The notes: a model not told the origin generated them from the sequence alone. A stretch of 64,000 nucleotides of DNA from CAYLPJ01 sp964385465 (GCA_964385465.1 CAYLPJ010000016.1:1-64000); one strand, 5' to 3'. Shown: positions 16,603 through 27,900, counted from the first letter of the stretch. Made by a program: numbers and translations.

Positions 16603-18558
16603 TCAGGTCCCTGGAGACGCGCCAGCGCCGGCGGGGGTGTCGTCGCGGCGGATCTCCACATGCGCGCTGACCGTGCTGCGCCGGCCGTCTGCGTCGGTTA
16701 CCGTCAGTGTCACTTTGTAGCGCCCGGGTCGGTCGTAATAGTGCGGCAGCGCGCCGCGGAGGTCCGTCACGGCCGTGCCATCGCCAAAATCCCACGAGAA
16801 CTCGGTCGGTCGGCCGCCGGAGATCCCGCCATCGAAGAGGATATAGCGGCCGGGCGTCTGCCGCTTGGGCAGACAGGCGAAGGCTGCCTGGAGCGGGCGT
16901 CTCCGCAGGACGTCCTTCGACGGCGGGATATGCGGGACGCGGTCGTAGTCGAACGCATAGCGGCCGAAGCCGATCGGGCCGACGGGAATCCGCTCCGGTG
17001 CGCCCTCGCCGTAGAAGCCATCCGGCAGGTTAGGGTCGGCGGCGCCGGCGGAGCGCGCGGGGCTGGACGGGCCCAGCCGCGGCAGCGCACCGGCGGTCAG
17101 GCCCGGATCGCCGTGGCGGGCGTCTTGCCCGGCATCGCCCGAGCGGGCGTCGCGGGTGTTGTGGAACCAGTTGTGGTGGATGCGATTCAGCGGCGCCGCA
17201 TGCGCCCCGTGCAGGTCGAGCATGATGCCCTTCCGCTGGACGAAGAGGTTGTTGCAGATGGCGTTGTCCCTGGGCATCTGCGGGGCGCGCTCGCGCTTGG
17301 ACCAACTGTACGGCGAGATGCCGAGGCCCATCTCGCCGTTGCCCAGAAAGGCGTTGTGCGCGAAGACGCATCGCTCGACCGGCTCACAGACCAGGAACGT
17401 GTGCCGCGTCTCCTTGTGGGGGATCACCCGTGTGATGTCGCCCAACGCCAGTGTCAGCCCTACCGGGACGTTCCCGATCACGTAGTTGTTCACGAAGAGA
17501 TGGTGGGCGCCCTGGATCTGGTGGCTCCCGAAGTCTCCAGAGAAGTCGGCATTGGCCAGCACGTTGCCGTACACCGTGGAGCTCCGGCCGGTCCGGAAGC
17601 TGACTCCGCCGGGCCCGTTGGCGAACACGTTGTGCCGCCAGACGGTACCCGAGGCCTTGACGGTCATGATCTCGTGGACGTTGTCGTCGCCCACTTCGTG
17701 ATCGAAGATATTGTACTCGGCGCACAGTCGGAGGAAGACCGCCGCTTGGTGCGGGTGGCCGCCCCAGATGGAGACCGCCTCGCGGTTGATCCGCGGCCCG
17801 CGGCCACGCACGCCACGCGCCCAGAGCTTCGAGGAGTCCCTGAAGATGTTGTGGTCGGCCAGGTACAGGGCCTCGAGATCGCGTTCGACGATCTCCTCGG
17901 TGTGGGCGTAGTTGATCGCCGTGCCTTGGCGGTCATGGAAGTAGCAGTGATCCACGCGGGTGTTGGCCGCCCCGGATTGAACGAGGTACTTGCTGCCCGC
18001 CTCGTCGCCGGGCGGACGCTCGGCGACGGCCCAGCCGCACGAGAGGAACCGGCACCCGGCGATGCGGCAGAACTGGCCGCGCCCCAGCCCGTCGCCGCCC
18101 TCCAGGCAGATGACGGCCCACTTGAATCGTGAGCCCCGGCCGTTGGCGCCGACGAAGTCGAACCCGTGCAGCACCACGTATTGGGCCCGGACGGTGAAGC
18201 AAATGTCCCCGGTGAAGGTCGCCTCGTGAGGTCGCTCGGGCCCGATCACCACGGGCGCCTCGGCCGTGCCGCCCCGGTCGATCACGAAATGGCCCCAGTC
18301 CCTGTGCGTGCCCCTGCGTACGAGGATTCGGTCGCCGGGCCGAGCCCGGGCCAGAGCGGCCCGGAGCTCTGCGGGGTCGGAGACGACGCGCCCCTTCGTC
18401 GACTGGAACGCCGCATCGAGCGAGGCCCGGAGCCTGTCGTACGCGGCAAACGGCACGGGCTGCCTGGACATCCACTTGAGCGGCGTTTCCGCGGCCGCGG
18501 CGCAAGCCAACGACAGCAGCAGGAACAGCAGCGACGACTTCGGGCAGACGATCATCAC
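16603..18558 (-). CDS. secreted polysaccharide lyase family 6-like protein with PKD domain
   Basis: 651 residues with a signal peptide (SSLLFLLLSLACAAAA). Residues about 60-480 form a right-handed parallel beta-helix opening with SDPAELRAALARARPGDRIL and VVIGPERPHEATFTG, the usual start of PL6 (alginate lyase, chondroitinase B) enzymes. Long asparagine-bearing turns follow (FRDSSKLWARG, NNYVIGNVPVG, HHNWFHNTRD). Residues about 565-645 are a PKD domain (FSWDFGDGT ... GRYKVTLTVTDADG) for polymer binding or spacing. Catalytic Lys/Arg and calcium ligands cannot be pinned down by eye. It is a single gene, convergent with the PQQ gene. Uronate-containing polymers are the likely target of this family. 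Confidence 0.82.
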   Translation of the reverse strand: MMIVCPKSSLLFLLLSLACAAAAETPLKWMSRQPVPFAAYDRLRASLDAAFQSTKGRVVSDPAELRAALARARPGDRILVRRGTHRDWGHFVIDRGGTAEAPVVIGPERPHEATFTGDICFTVRAQYVVLHGFDFVGANGRGSRFKWAVICLEGGDGLGRGQFCRIAGCRFLSCGWAVAERPPGDEAGSKYLVQSGAANTRVDHCYFHDRQGTAINYAHTEEIVERDLEALYLADHNIFRDSSKLWARGVRGRGPRINREAVSIWGGHPHQAAVFLRLCAEYNIFDHEVGDDNVHEIMTVKASGTVWRHNVFANGPGGVSFRTGRSSTVYGNVLANADFSGDFGSHQIQGAHHLFVNNYVIGNVPVGLTLALGDITRVIPHKETRHTFLVCEPVERCVFAHNAFLGNGEMGLGISPYSWSKRERAPQMPRDNAICNNLFVQRKGIMLDLHGAHAAPLNRIHHNWFHNTRDARSGDAGQDARHGDPGLTAGALPRLGPSSPARSAGAADPNLPDGFYGEGAPERIPVGPIGFGRYAFDYDRVPHIPPSKDVLRRRPLQAAFACLPKRQTPGRYILFDGGISGGRPTEFSWDFGDGTAVTDLRGALPHYYDRPGRYKVTLTVTDADGRRSTVSAHVEIRRDDTPAGAGASPGT

Positions 18559-18756
18559 GCACCCAGCATGACTGCCTTCAGTGACGAGGTCAACGGCGGG
18601 CGCAGCTTCTGTCCCGCGGGCAACACTTCACCCGCCTGCAATTCAGGGCAGCGGAACGAACTTGAGGACTCCGAGAATTCCGACTTGCGCTGGCGCCTCT
18701 TGCGCGGTATCCGCAAGGTATGGACCCGCACAACGACAAGGAAGTCAAGGGCCTGC

Positions 18757-19112
18757 TGGCCGCGGAGATCATGGCGGGCCCGGATCTTCCAGCGGCGCGC
18801 GAAGAAGGCCGTCCAGTCGCCCCGGTGCCGACGAGCTGCGAAGCCCCGGCCTGGAGCAGCCACTTCGTTGCGTTGGAGAAACGGCAAGTGCCAAGGCTCC
18901 CCGTTGCGGCACCGATGTGTTCCGGGCTGCCTCCGAGAGTGTGACGGTCACGCACGACCGCAGGCGGTCCTGGCCGGTGATGGACCGGCCGGTCCCCGGG
19001 GCGAGGGCCGGCTGCGGCGGGAGGCTCGCCTTCCGAACCCCTCCAGCGGCAAGGCGACGGGCAGCGGGATCCGGACGATCTACCCCCAGGAGCTCCCGTT
19101 TCTGCCTGGCCA
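18757..19112 (+). repeat. dispersed intergenic repeat, copy 1
   Basis: About 350 bp, matched in the same orientation by copy 2 at 32758-33112, an offset of 14,001 bp. Positions 18796-18999 are identical to 32797-33000 over 204 bp, and similarity falls off on both sides. Both copies contain a 57-codon open frame (here 18771-18944) without indels, but the frame has no ribosome binding site or known homology. The rest of 18559-19301 shows no gene. Possible identities are a degraded transposase end, a MITE or a recombination scar. Confidence 0.85.
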
Positions 19113-19301
19113 AGAGCCGCACGCTCTCCGAGCAGATCGAGCTGACCCAGTTCGACACGTCCCTTTCGGTCTCCCCCGCCTTGGGCTGACCGGCGGGGAA
19201 TGCAGCGGGACTTGCCTGCTGATGGAGACCGACACCCCGATGCCGCCCTGCTGTTGCAGACTGTGTTTGTCCATGGTGCCCGCATGCGAAGGGAGTCCGC
19301 C

Positions 19302-21749
19302 GTGAGACGTCCGGCCATGAGAAGTCTTATCGCGTCTCTGCTGTTGCTTGGCATACACGGGACAGCGACGTCCGCGCCGGGGCAGCCTGCCGCCCCGCCC
19401 GCTCAGCCGGAATCCGGCCGCACGTCGGGGCCGGTGCGCGGACCGGCGGCGGCATGGGTCCGGCCGGGCCCCGAGCCGGGCCAGGCCGTCGGCAGAAACC
19501 TCCGCAGCGGTTCGACGTTTGCCGGGGACGTCATCGCCGTGCTCCAGTCGCTCGCGGACGAGCTGGCCCCCGCCAACGGGGGGCCGGGGGGGTCCATCGT
19601 CATCCGGAACGGCCTGTACGTCACGGACCGGCTCAAGCCTCTGGAATTGCGGAACGGGGTGCATATTCTGGCCGCCACACGCCGCGGCGCACGGCTCAAG
19701 CTTGCCGCCGGCGTGGCGGAGGAGCACCCGGGCCCGTTCTTCAGCGGCCGGGACATCGAAGACGTCGTTATCGACGGGATCGTTTTCGACGGCAACCGCG
19801 ACGCCCAGAACGTCACGATCCCCCTGACGCGGGACGCCAGGGCCGGCGACACCGCCCTGCACGTATCGGAGGAACACGCCGCCCGCCTGGGGGCCCAGCG
19901 GAGGCGAATCGGCATCGGCCGGAAGCACGGCGGCTTCCAGGTCCGCAGCCGGAACCACCAGCAGCGAGCAGCCGCCGAATCCGTCGATGCGACCGATGGT
20001 GTCGTCCACCTCAAGGCCCCGTTGAAGCATGACTACCCGTTGGCCGACGGCGGGGAGATTGTCTTCTACCCGGCCGTAACGGGCGTGGGGCTGTCCGGGG
20101 CGAACTTCGCCATACGCAACTGCACGTGCGTCAACACGCAGGAAGGCGTGGCCCTGTTCGCCACGGGACGCGAGAAGAGCCACGGGACGAAAGTGCTGGA
20201 GTACAACGCGGTGACAGGCCACCGCGGCGATGCCTGCATCCGCCTCCAGCGAGGCACCTACGGCGGCGTGGCAAGGGGCAACTACGTGGAGGATTTCCAG
20301 GCGTGGTACCAGCGTTTCTGGGCCGAAGGCGTGGCCGCGGAGGGCAACTGGCACTCCATCGTCGAGGGCAACATCATCCGCGGGCCCGGTGACCGGCTGA
20401 TCCGCGCAAACGACACGCACCACTGCGTGATCGCCAACAACATTCTCTGGACGCCGCTGCTGGAGGTGCAGTCCTGCAACGCCCTGGCGGGCTTCCAGCC
20501 GCTGCGGGGCGACGAGTCGATCGCATTGGGCGGCAAGACACGCGGGCCCGTCGTCGTCGCGGGCGGCAAGGCGGACCGCCCCGGCGTCATCGTGGGCAAC
20601 CTGGGAGAAGCCGGCGGCGACTGGAGCCGCTGCAACCGCCTGTACGTCTGGGCCATGCTCCAGCGAAGCGAGGTGCCGCTGCGACTGACGCTGGTAGACG
20701 CGGCCGGGCACACGGCCACGTTCGGCACGATCACGTGGGTCGGCGGCGAATGGCAGTGGGCATGCTTCGACCTGACCGCCCCGCTGGACGGCTCCGAGGA
20801 CCCGCCGCCTCTGAACCTGCTGGCGGGCCCGGACGCATCCGCATCCCCGGCGGCGCCGACCGTACCCGGCGTCTCGCCGGTCACGGAGCCGGCAGTGTCG
20901 GACCCGGACGAGGCGGAGCTGGATTTCTCGAAGATCGTCCGCATCGCCATCGCCTGTGACACGCCGCACGACGGCTTCACCTTCCGGCTGGGCAAGATCG
21001 AACTGGGCCAGCGAACCGGCTGGGGCGTGACCGTCTGGGGCGCCGACGGGACCACCGTCGCCAACAACACCTTCTACGGCGTCGGCAGCAGGCGGGGCAC
21101 GATCTACTACGGCAGCGGCGGATGGAGCACCTCGCGGCACCTGACCATCAGCGGCAACACGCTGTCGTTCTGCTACGATGGCATCGGCTGGGACCGGAGC
21201 AAGGCGACGCGTATCACTGTCAGCGGCAACACGCTCTATGCGACGATGGGCGGCATCCGCGGGGACATCAGCGCTGTCGGCAACGTCATCAGCTACGACG
21301 GCGGCAACGCCGCGACCGACTACAGCCTCCACGCGACCATCGCCTCGGGCAACCGGCTCTACAAGACGCTGGGGATCTCGGTCACCGGCCCGGGGGTGGC
21401 GAACGTCCGCGGCAATACGCTGGAGGACTTCGCCGGCCCCGGGATTGTCTCCCGGGAGAACGACGGCGCGCTGATCGCCGACAACGTCCTGCGGACACGC
21501 CTCTCACGCGACGGCCCGGCCATCCTGCTGGAAGAGACCGCCTCCGCCAACCGCGTCAGTGACAACTGGATCGATGGCGCTGACGGGGCCCTGGACATTC
21601 GCGGCAGCCGGTCGGTCATCAAAGGCAACTTCGTGCGGGGCACGGCCGGGAACGCGATCCGCGCCGCCGGCACGGACAACATCGTGCGCGACAACGACGT
21701 CCTGCCTGCCGCCGCAACGCAACCGGCCGACACGAACAGCGACGAGTAG
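19302..21749 (+). CDS. secreted right-handed parallel beta-helix protein (pectate-lyase-like)
   Basis: 815 residues from a GTG at 19302 that has GGGAG six bases upstream; ATGs at 19284 and 19317 lack good sites. The signal peptide is MRSLIASLLLLGIHG. Residues about 75-340 and 560-800 are beta-helix coils with Asn ladders such as NGVHILAATRRGARLKL, VIVGNLGEAGG, TISGNTLSFCYDGIGW and ISVTGPGVANVRGNTL. A beta-sandwich insert lies between (about 430-560, including LTLVDAAGHTATFG and RIAIACDTPHDGFTFRLG) and may bind carbohydrate. NosD/CASH-type helices are found in lyases and glycosidases, and no catalytic site is recognised. It lies just inside the left direct repeat of the 14-kb block. Confidence 0.8.
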   Translation: MRRPAMRSLIASLLLLGIHGTATSAPGQPAAPPAQPESGRTSGPVRGPAAAWVRPGPEPGQAVGRNLRSGSTFAGDVIAVLQSLADELAPANGGPGGSIVIRNGLYVTDRLKPLELRNGVHILAATRRGARLKLAAGVAEEHPGPFFSGRDIEDVVIDGIVFDGNRDAQNVTIPLTRDARAGDTALHVSEEHAARLGAQRRRIGIGRKHGGFQVRSRNHQQRAAAESVDATDGVVHLKAPLKHDYPLADGGEIVFYPAVTGVGLSGANFAIRNCTCVNTQEGVALFATGREKSHGTKVLEYNAVTGHRGDACIRLQRGTYGGVARGNYVEDFQAWYQRFWAEGVAAEGNWHSIVEGNIIRGPGDRLIRANDTHHCVIANNILWTPLLEVQSCNALAGFQPLRGDESIALGGKTRGPVVVAGGKADRPGVIVGNLGEAGGDWSRCNRLYVWAMLQRSEVPLRLTLVDAAGHTATFGTITWVGGEWQWACFDLTAPLDGSEDPPPLNLLAGPDASASPAAPTVPGVSPVTEPAVSDPDEAELDFSKIVRIAIACDTPHDGFTFRLGKIELGQRTGWGVTVWGADGTTVANNTFYGVGSRRGTIYYGSGGWSTSRHLTISGNTLSFCYDGIGWDRSKATRITVSGNTLYATMGGIRGDISAVGNVISYDGGNAATDYSLHATIASGNRLYKTLGISVTGPGVANVRGNTLEDFAGPGIVSRENDGALIADNVLRTRLSRDGPAILLEETASANRVSDNWIDGADGALDIRGSRSVIKGNFVRGTAGNAIRAAGTDNIVRDNDVLPAAATQPADTNSDE

Positions 21750-21812
21750 ACCGGGCGGATTCTCTCCGCACTCGACGCAACCGGGCGGCGCGGTCTGCGA
21801 ACCCATCGGCAC

Positions 21813-22019
21813 ACGCTGGCAATACAGCGCCGGGACGACACCGAGACCGTCGGCCTGGTCGACAATCCATCCGATCCGTACCGACTGGCGGACCGGGCCG
21901 CCGATCTACCCGAGGTGGTCGCCGGCCTCCGGAACGAACTGTCGGCCCGGCTCGAGCGCACCGCCGATCCCTGCCATACGGGCTGTCCGCCTGCCGGGCG
22001 GCAGCACGCCCACAGATGA
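21813..22019 (+). pseudogene. 3' remnant of a type I sulfatase gene
   Basis: A 68-residue frame reading RRDDTETVGLVDNPSDPYRL and then ADRAADLPEVVAGLRNELSA, before a stop. This is the C-terminal region of sulfatases (product name line, D-P-x-x-x-x-N/D-L-A, then the last helix). Upstream the frame is broken: TRWQYS continues in another frame, pointing to a frameshift near 21825. No catalytic domain is present. The other sequence of 21750-22286 shows nothing further. Confidence 0.6.
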
Positions 22020-22286
22020 CCGCCCGCCGCCCGGCCACGGGTCGGCATCGCGCGCCCGAGGGGGGTTACCGGCAAGCTGTCCGGTGCACTTCGGCCTCTT
22101 CCGGGGGCGGGTCCATCCGAACGATCTGCGAATCCGTCAACTCGGTGCAACCCCATGGATCTGTCGGCGGTTTGCGAGCGAACACCCCACGGCCCGCGCC
22201 GAGGAATTCCGTCTTCATTGCCGTGGCTCCTCCTCCGCGATGACCGCGTCACAGGCGGACAGACGCAAACTGCCCTCGCGTCCCTG

Positions 22287-24680
22287 TCAATGAAGCTCGA
22301 TGTTCACGGCACCCTCGCCGTGGCCCACCTTCAACTCAAGGCGCCCGTTCTGCCAGTTCTTCTCCACCAGGGCAGACTCCGGTGAGACGCTCACGCGAGG
22401 CCGCTTGTCCGCACGGACGGTAAGCTGCGTCTTCCGTTCCTGCATGTTGCCGCAGTGCAGGCGGACCTTTGCGCCCTTGTCCTCGATGATCAGGTACTGG
22501 TAGATTTCCAGGGGGCCCTCCACCCGCCGGGCAAAGGCCTTGCCCAGGTCCACGTGGAAATCCTGCCGCTCGACATCGCGCGGCCTGCGGATGTCCATGC
22601 TCTTGTTTTCCTGTTCCTGGTTGTGCATCACGAAAAAGCAGTGCCCGGCCTTCGTCACGAAGCCGCTCCCGCCGAACTGTTGCGGGGCCGGGTAGCGGCC
22701 CTGCATGTGCTTCCGCACGGCCCCCGAGTCCTGGAACTGCGCGGTGCTCAGAAGCGGGGAGATGGGACGGCGGTTCTTCGGGACGTGCTCGGAGATCACG
22801 GGCAAGAAGTAGTAGCGCCCCGTATTCGGGATCAGTTCCGCCTGGTGGCGCATGCCGTACACCCCGTCGAGGATGGGGAAGAAATCGCCGCTTCCCCACG
22901 TGATTCCCGCCCCGCCGGCGTATTGGCCCCCGACGTTGTGCTGATCGCTCTCACGCGCCAGCACCCCGCAGCGAACCTGCTGCATTACCTCTTGCCGATC
23001 GGGGATGATCCGCTGATTGATGATCTCGCGGTAGAGCGGGATCATCAGGTGGTACCAAGTCCAACTGAACCCGTTCTCCACCGGCCGGTCCTTGTCGCTG
23101 TTCAGACCGCGGTTACCCCAGATGTCCAGTTCATAGGCCAGCACCGAGCCGCCCGCGGCGACGCACGCCAGCGTCATCTGCCCGTAATAGGCGGATTTGC
23201 AGTCCGCACGCTGCTTCCATGGATGGTAATACCAGCTCTCGGCCTGCATGCCCCACTGGGGGACCTGACCGGACAACCACATGCCCATGAGGGTCGTTTC
23301 CGAAAGCAGGGGCGCGAAGCCGAAGTTGTATTTCACCTGCGGAAGAAACCACTGCCCGTACTTCCGCACCGGCTCGTGCCACTCGGGGTTGACGGCCATC
23401 TTGACCCAGACGAGTTGGCGCCACTGGCCGTCCTGATGGAAGACCGTCTTGCCATACTGCCGGGCCAGGCGGAGCGACCTCATGAGGATGTCACGGGGGC
23501 AGTACCCGTGGGCTCCGGACTCGCTGTACGCAACGCCCTTGATGCAGTCGTATTCGCGGAAGAGCTTCTCCAGGCCGGCCCCCGGGCCGAAGCGGAACAG
23601 CACCACAGGGATGTTGCTCTCCCGGCACTTCTCGATGCCCCGCATGGTTCGCTCGTAGCTGCGAAACCCGCGCATCTTCAGCCATACGTACGGCTTGAGG
23701 TCATCCGGAATGTGTTGCCACTTCTCCGGCCCGCCCTCGATCATGATCAGTGGCCTATCGGGACCCACCGCGTAGTTCATCGCCTTGGCGGGCCGGTCCG
23801 GCAGGAGAGTGAACTGTCCGGCCCGCGACCACGGGCCGGCGCCCTTGGCGTTCTTCGCCCGGACGCGCCACGACCATTCGCCCGGCGTCAACTCGTGCCC
23901 GGGATGGTGCGAGAACGTCTGCCCCGCCTTCCACGCGCCCACTTGCTTCGTCTCGGTGATCGGGTTCTTGAAGGTCCCGTCTCGAGAGAATTGCACCTCG
24001 TATTCGCTGGCGCCGTACTCGCCCCGCGCCCGCCAGCGCACGTCCAGGCCGGCCTGGGAGGGCTGAATATCGACCGCAAGCGGCAGGAGCTCGGCGGCGG
24101 CGTCCGGGGCGGCCCCGGCCTCGGTCCCCGCCGTCGGCCAGGCCTCGACGCGGATGTTGTCGATCAACACCGCCGCCGGTCCGATCACCCGGAAGATCAG
24201 GCGCAGGTCGTCCTCGTACGGCACGTGCCAGACGCGCGTGCTCGTGCGACCGCTCTCCTTCGACAAGCCCCTGCGATTGTCCTGGCGGACAAAGTTGTGG
24301 TGCAGGTAGGGAATGATGTTGCGGACGCCCACGAGGCGCGACTCCCCGTGCGGCCTCAGCCCGGGCGCCATCGGGTCGGTCACCCGGAAGTCAAAACTCA
24401 ACTGGACCAGCATATTGGGGTCGACGTGCAGATGGGGGTCCAACACGGCGACCTTCCCGGCGGCGACCTTCAGCGAGTGCTTGCCATCGATCACCTCGCC
24501 CGGCGTCTCCGTCCGCGTTGTCTCGGCGCTGCCTTTCCACTTGCCGGCCCGCCGCGGAAAGCCATCCTCGAAGTCTTCCTGGAAGATCACTGTCTTCTGC
24601 GGCTCTTGCGCCTCCTGCGCCACTGCCGGAACGGCTCCAGGAACGCAGAGAGCAAGCACGATCGCGATTCGTTCAGACAT
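22287..24680 (-). CDS. secreted GH98-like multidomain protein A
   Basis: 797 residues with a signal peptide. Residues about 33-185 form a LamG/CBM-like sandwich (FQEDFEDGFPRRAGKWKG ... VLIDNIRVEAW). Residues about 200-295 are a fibronectin III-like domain (WSWRVRAKNAKGAGPWS). Residues about 305-600 look like a TIM-barrel catalytic domain (RPLIMIEGGPEKW, IPVVLFRFGPG, VAYSESGAHG, WGMQAESWYYH), followed by a C-terminal sandwich. The two proteins at 24957 and 29221 share the last two parts in the same order. I compare them with GH98 endo-beta-galactosidases on overall layout, with moderate certainty. The gene is divergent from 24957 and shares the intergenic paired regulatory site. Confidence 0.75.
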   Translation of the reverse strand: MSERIAIVLALCVPGAVPAVAQEAQEPQKTVIFQEDFEDGFPRRAGKWKGSAETTRTETPGEVIDGKHSLKVAAGKVAVLDPHLHVDPNMLVQLSFDFRVTDPMAPGLRPHGESRLVGVRNIIPYLHHNFVRQDNRRGLSKESGRTSTRVWHVPYEDDLRLIFRVIGPAAVLIDNIRVEAWPTAGTEAGAAPDAAAELLPLAVDIQPSQAGLDVRWRARGEYGASEYEVQFSRDGTFKNPITETKQVGAWKAGQTFSHHPGHELTPGEWSWRVRAKNAKGAGPWSRAGQFTLLPDRPAKAMNYAVGPDRPLIMIEGGPEKWQHIPDDLKPYVWLKMRGFRSYERTMRGIEKCRESNIPVVLFRFGPGAGLEKLFREYDCIKGVAYSESGAHGYCPRDILMRSLRLARQYGKTVFHQDGQWRQLVWVKMAVNPEWHEPVRKYGQWFLPQVKYNFGFAPLLSETTLMGMWLSGQVPQWGMQAESWYYHPWKQRADCKSAYYGQMTLACVAAGGSVLAYELDIWGNRGLNSDKDRPVENGFSWTWYHLMIPLYREIINQRIIPDRQEVMQQVRCGVLARESDQHNVGGQYAGGAGITWGSGDFFPILDGVYGMRHQAELIPNTGRYYFLPVISEHVPKNRRPISPLLSTAQFQDSGAVRKHMQGRYPAPQQFGGSGFVTKAGHCFFVMHNQEQENKSMDIRRPRDVERQDFHVDLGKAFARRVEGPLEIYQYLIIEDKGAKVRLHCGNMQERKTQLTVRADKRPRVSVSPESALVEKNWQNGRLELKVGHGEGAVNIELH

Positions 24681-24861
24681 CTGTCACCGTCCCTTCTTTC
24701 GGAGCAATCACCTGCCCGCGTTCAACACGGCGAGTTGCTGCCAGTGTCGATGCAAACCCCGGCAGACGGTTCCGGGCCGAGTCGCCCCGGCTGCCCGGGC
24801 GCCGGCGGAGCCGGCTTCGTGAGCGCGACGCGGCACGAACGCAGAAGACTATCAAAACCTC

Positions 24862-24890
24862 TCATATATAGCATGGTTACTCTCATATAG
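24862..24890 (+). promoter_or_regulatory. paired AT-rich site A (candidate IclR-type operator)
   Basis: TCATATA at 24862 and TCATATA at 24883, start-to-start 21 bp, in a 276-bp region between two divergent hydrolase genes. The second half continues GGGA as at site C. The same pair occurs upstream of the IclR-type gene and of the operon starting at 55007. Confidence 0.6.
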
Positions 24891-24956
24891 GGACATGCCG
24901 CGGCGGCGCGGCAGCGCACCGGAGACCCGCGCGAGGCAGTGGAAGGAGACGACTTC

Positions 24957-27900
24957 ATGTGGAACGGCGCCGAGCAACCGCTGTGGCGTACGACGGTGCT
25001 GACGATCCTGGCGGCCCTTGCAGCGCCGGCGACGTCCAGGGGCGCATGCGAGCTGACCGTCATCAATGTCAGCGGGCATGAGCTTCCGGGCTGTCCGGTG
25101 ATCCTGAACGCCGGACGACTGCCCCAAGCGATTCGCCACGGCGCCGTGAAGGTCGCCGGCGCCGACGGTCGGCCCCTGGCCAGCCAGACGGATGACCTCG
25201 ACGGAGACGGCGTGGCCGACGAGATCGCCTTCCTCATCGACCTGCCCGCCCGCGGGGCACGGAACGTTGCGCTCACGCCGGGCGGTGACCGGCGGATGCC
25301 GCCGGCCGGGGAGGCCCTGGCCATGGCCAAGTGGAACCGGGCCAACCTGGAGAGTCCCCTGCTCCTCTGCGAGGTCCCGCCGGTGCAGGGCAGCGTGGAC
25401 CCGCCGGAGATTCCCGACGTCCCGAACCCGTTCGTCCCGGCCGAGACGGTCACTGTCCGTGACAAGCGCGGCGGCGAGGCACTGATGCGTTTCGCCCTTG
25501 CCTCGGACGTTCGCTATCTGCTGGAGAACGCGACGCAGCGGGCGGTGTCGGGCCCCGTCAGGAGCATCGTCCGCAAGAGCCGGTGGGTGCGCGTCGACGG
25601 CGAAGAAAGGCAACGGCTCCGGATCGACGAGAGTCTCATCCTCTACGAAAGCGACAGGCGGCTCGACGTGCGGCTGGACGTGACCAACCTCGCCGACCAG
25701 CCGCAGAAAGTCCCGCCGAAGATCGTGCTCCTCGACGGCGAGCTCGGCCGGCCGCTCGTGCACGACCTCGGCCAGGTCCGCATCCTGCGCGACGTGGTGC
25801 TCGGCCAGGCGCGGGTGAGGATACCGGCCACGTCCCGGCGCAGCCGCCGCAACTGCCAGCTCTGGATGAACCCAGCCACGCGCACGGGGATGGCGTACAT
25901 CCCGCATCGGCCGGAACCACACGGCTGGCAGAACGAGGCCGTCGGGCGGGACTACATCCGTTTCGCGTCCGGGCCGGGCAAGCGTGTGCGGCTATCCAAG
26001 ATCAAGGGCGACCCTCTTCCGCCGGGCCGGACGCGAACGGTGGGATTCACGTTCGCCTTCTACCGGGGTGAACCGGAGGCGATGACCGCGGCGTACCTGG
26101 CGGATACCACGTCGGTGGCTGGCGCGGTGACGGTTCTCGATGGCGGAGGGCAGCCGCTGAAGGTCGCGGCAGAGCCGCAGCACATCGCCGACGCCGCCGC
26201 ATGCCCCGCCCGCTGGGTGCCCGAGCCCGGCACGAAAGCGGCATTCGACGAGGAAGGCATGGTGATCGAGGCGGACGCCCGGGGCGCGGTCTCGACGGCG
26301 TTCACGAGGGATTTCGCCTCTCCGGCCGAGCTGCGAGGCGTCCTGGACCTTCGAGGGTCGGACGCCACCGTCGAGTTCGCCGTCGAGCACCTGGCCAGCG
26401 GAAAGCGATACAAGGTGGGCAAGCCAGGGGACGGCAGCTTCCGGTTCTCCCTCTCCAAAGCGCTGCCCCTGGAGGGCGTGCAGCAGTGCTTGCTTCACCT
26501 GACGGTCTCGCCGCCGGACGAGCGCAAGCGAAGCGGCGGTCCGCTGGCCGTGCGAATCGAGAAGCTGGCCCTGGGCCGGCCGCTGCCGGGTGCGCCCGAG
26601 CTGGCCTGGCCCCGTGACGGCCAGCCGCTCTCGGACCTTGGCGTGAGCTTCACGATCCTCAGTGATGCGGCGGAGCGGGGTTATCGCATCCAGGTTGCGC
26701 CGGACAAGGCGTTCGAGAAGCTCCTCCTGGACGAGCACGCGCCCAAGGACGCGATCAGCAAGGAAGGCGGCGTCACCAAGCACATCCCCTCCAGGCCGCT
26801 GGGCAAGGGCACCTACTGGTGGAGGGCGCGGGCCGTCGCCGTGGGCGGCGAACCGGGCCCCTGGGCGGCCGCAAGGTCGTTCACCGTCGACAGCACCGAG
26901 TATCCCTGCAAGCCCCCGGTTCGCCCTGTCTCGCCCCGCCGCCCGGCGCTGCTGGTCACCGGGCTGAGCAAGGAGCCCTGTCGGCGGGCCTTCGCCGAGA
27001 AGCTCAAGGAATGCCCCAAGCCCGTTGCGGAGATGCTCGTCGAGCAGCGGGGCTTCCTGGATGACGGCGACTACGCCCTGCCGGTGCTGCTCCACTACGA
27101 CAACGAAGTGGACCTGCCGCAACTGGAGTACGCCTATCGGAACTTTCCCAAGGTCATCGGGATGTGCTTCCGCGAGAAGGGCCTTGACGAGGAGTACCTG
27201 CCCGCCGTGCTGAAGCTCTCGGCGAAGTACGGGCGCTACGCGACGACCCTTCAGACCGAGAAGGACATCCTGTTGCGGAGTGTCCTGAGCAAGAAGTTCT
27301 ACCCGCTCATGAAGGAATACGGGCGATACTTCATCCCGCAGAACAAGATGAACAACCGCCGCGACCAGATGGCCAGGGTCCTCACCGAACTCGGAGCCTA
27401 CCTCGCCGGACGGGTCGGCGGCTGGGGTATCGAGACGGAGTGGGGCTATGCGTGGAAGCCGATGTCCTGGGAGCGGGCGCTGAAGCCCGAGATGATCACC
27501 AAGCCGGTGAACTGGATGCCCACGTTGGTGTTGGGCCTCTCGACCGGGGCGTCGATCTACCGCGTGGAGGGGCTGTGCAACAGCAAGTACTGCTACGGGT
27601 TCCCGCGGAAGGAACCCTACGAGTTCGGACCTCTCTGGACCCGGGCCATCGGGCCGTTCTTCGAGGACGTCACGCGGTACGACATGATCCCCACGCGCGG
27701 GCAGGTGCTGGAGAGGGTCCGGATCGCCGTAACGGCAAAACCCGAGTACGGCCTCCATCGGCCCTCCTGCCCGGACACGCGCTTCCCGAACCGTGTCCTC
27801 GCCGCCCTGCACGGGGTTCCCATCGAGGGCGTGCCCCTTCAGCATGTCTTCGAGGCCAACTGGATTCCGGACTCGTCGAGGTTCTATGTCGTGCCCGTCC

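Noticed and set aside
24862..24890. TATATA stretches as plain -10 promoter boxes
   Set aside because: The start-to-start spacing is 21 bp with two similar halves rather than a -35/-10 pair, and the same pair recurs at two other loci; a promoter role is not excluded but explains the pattern less well.
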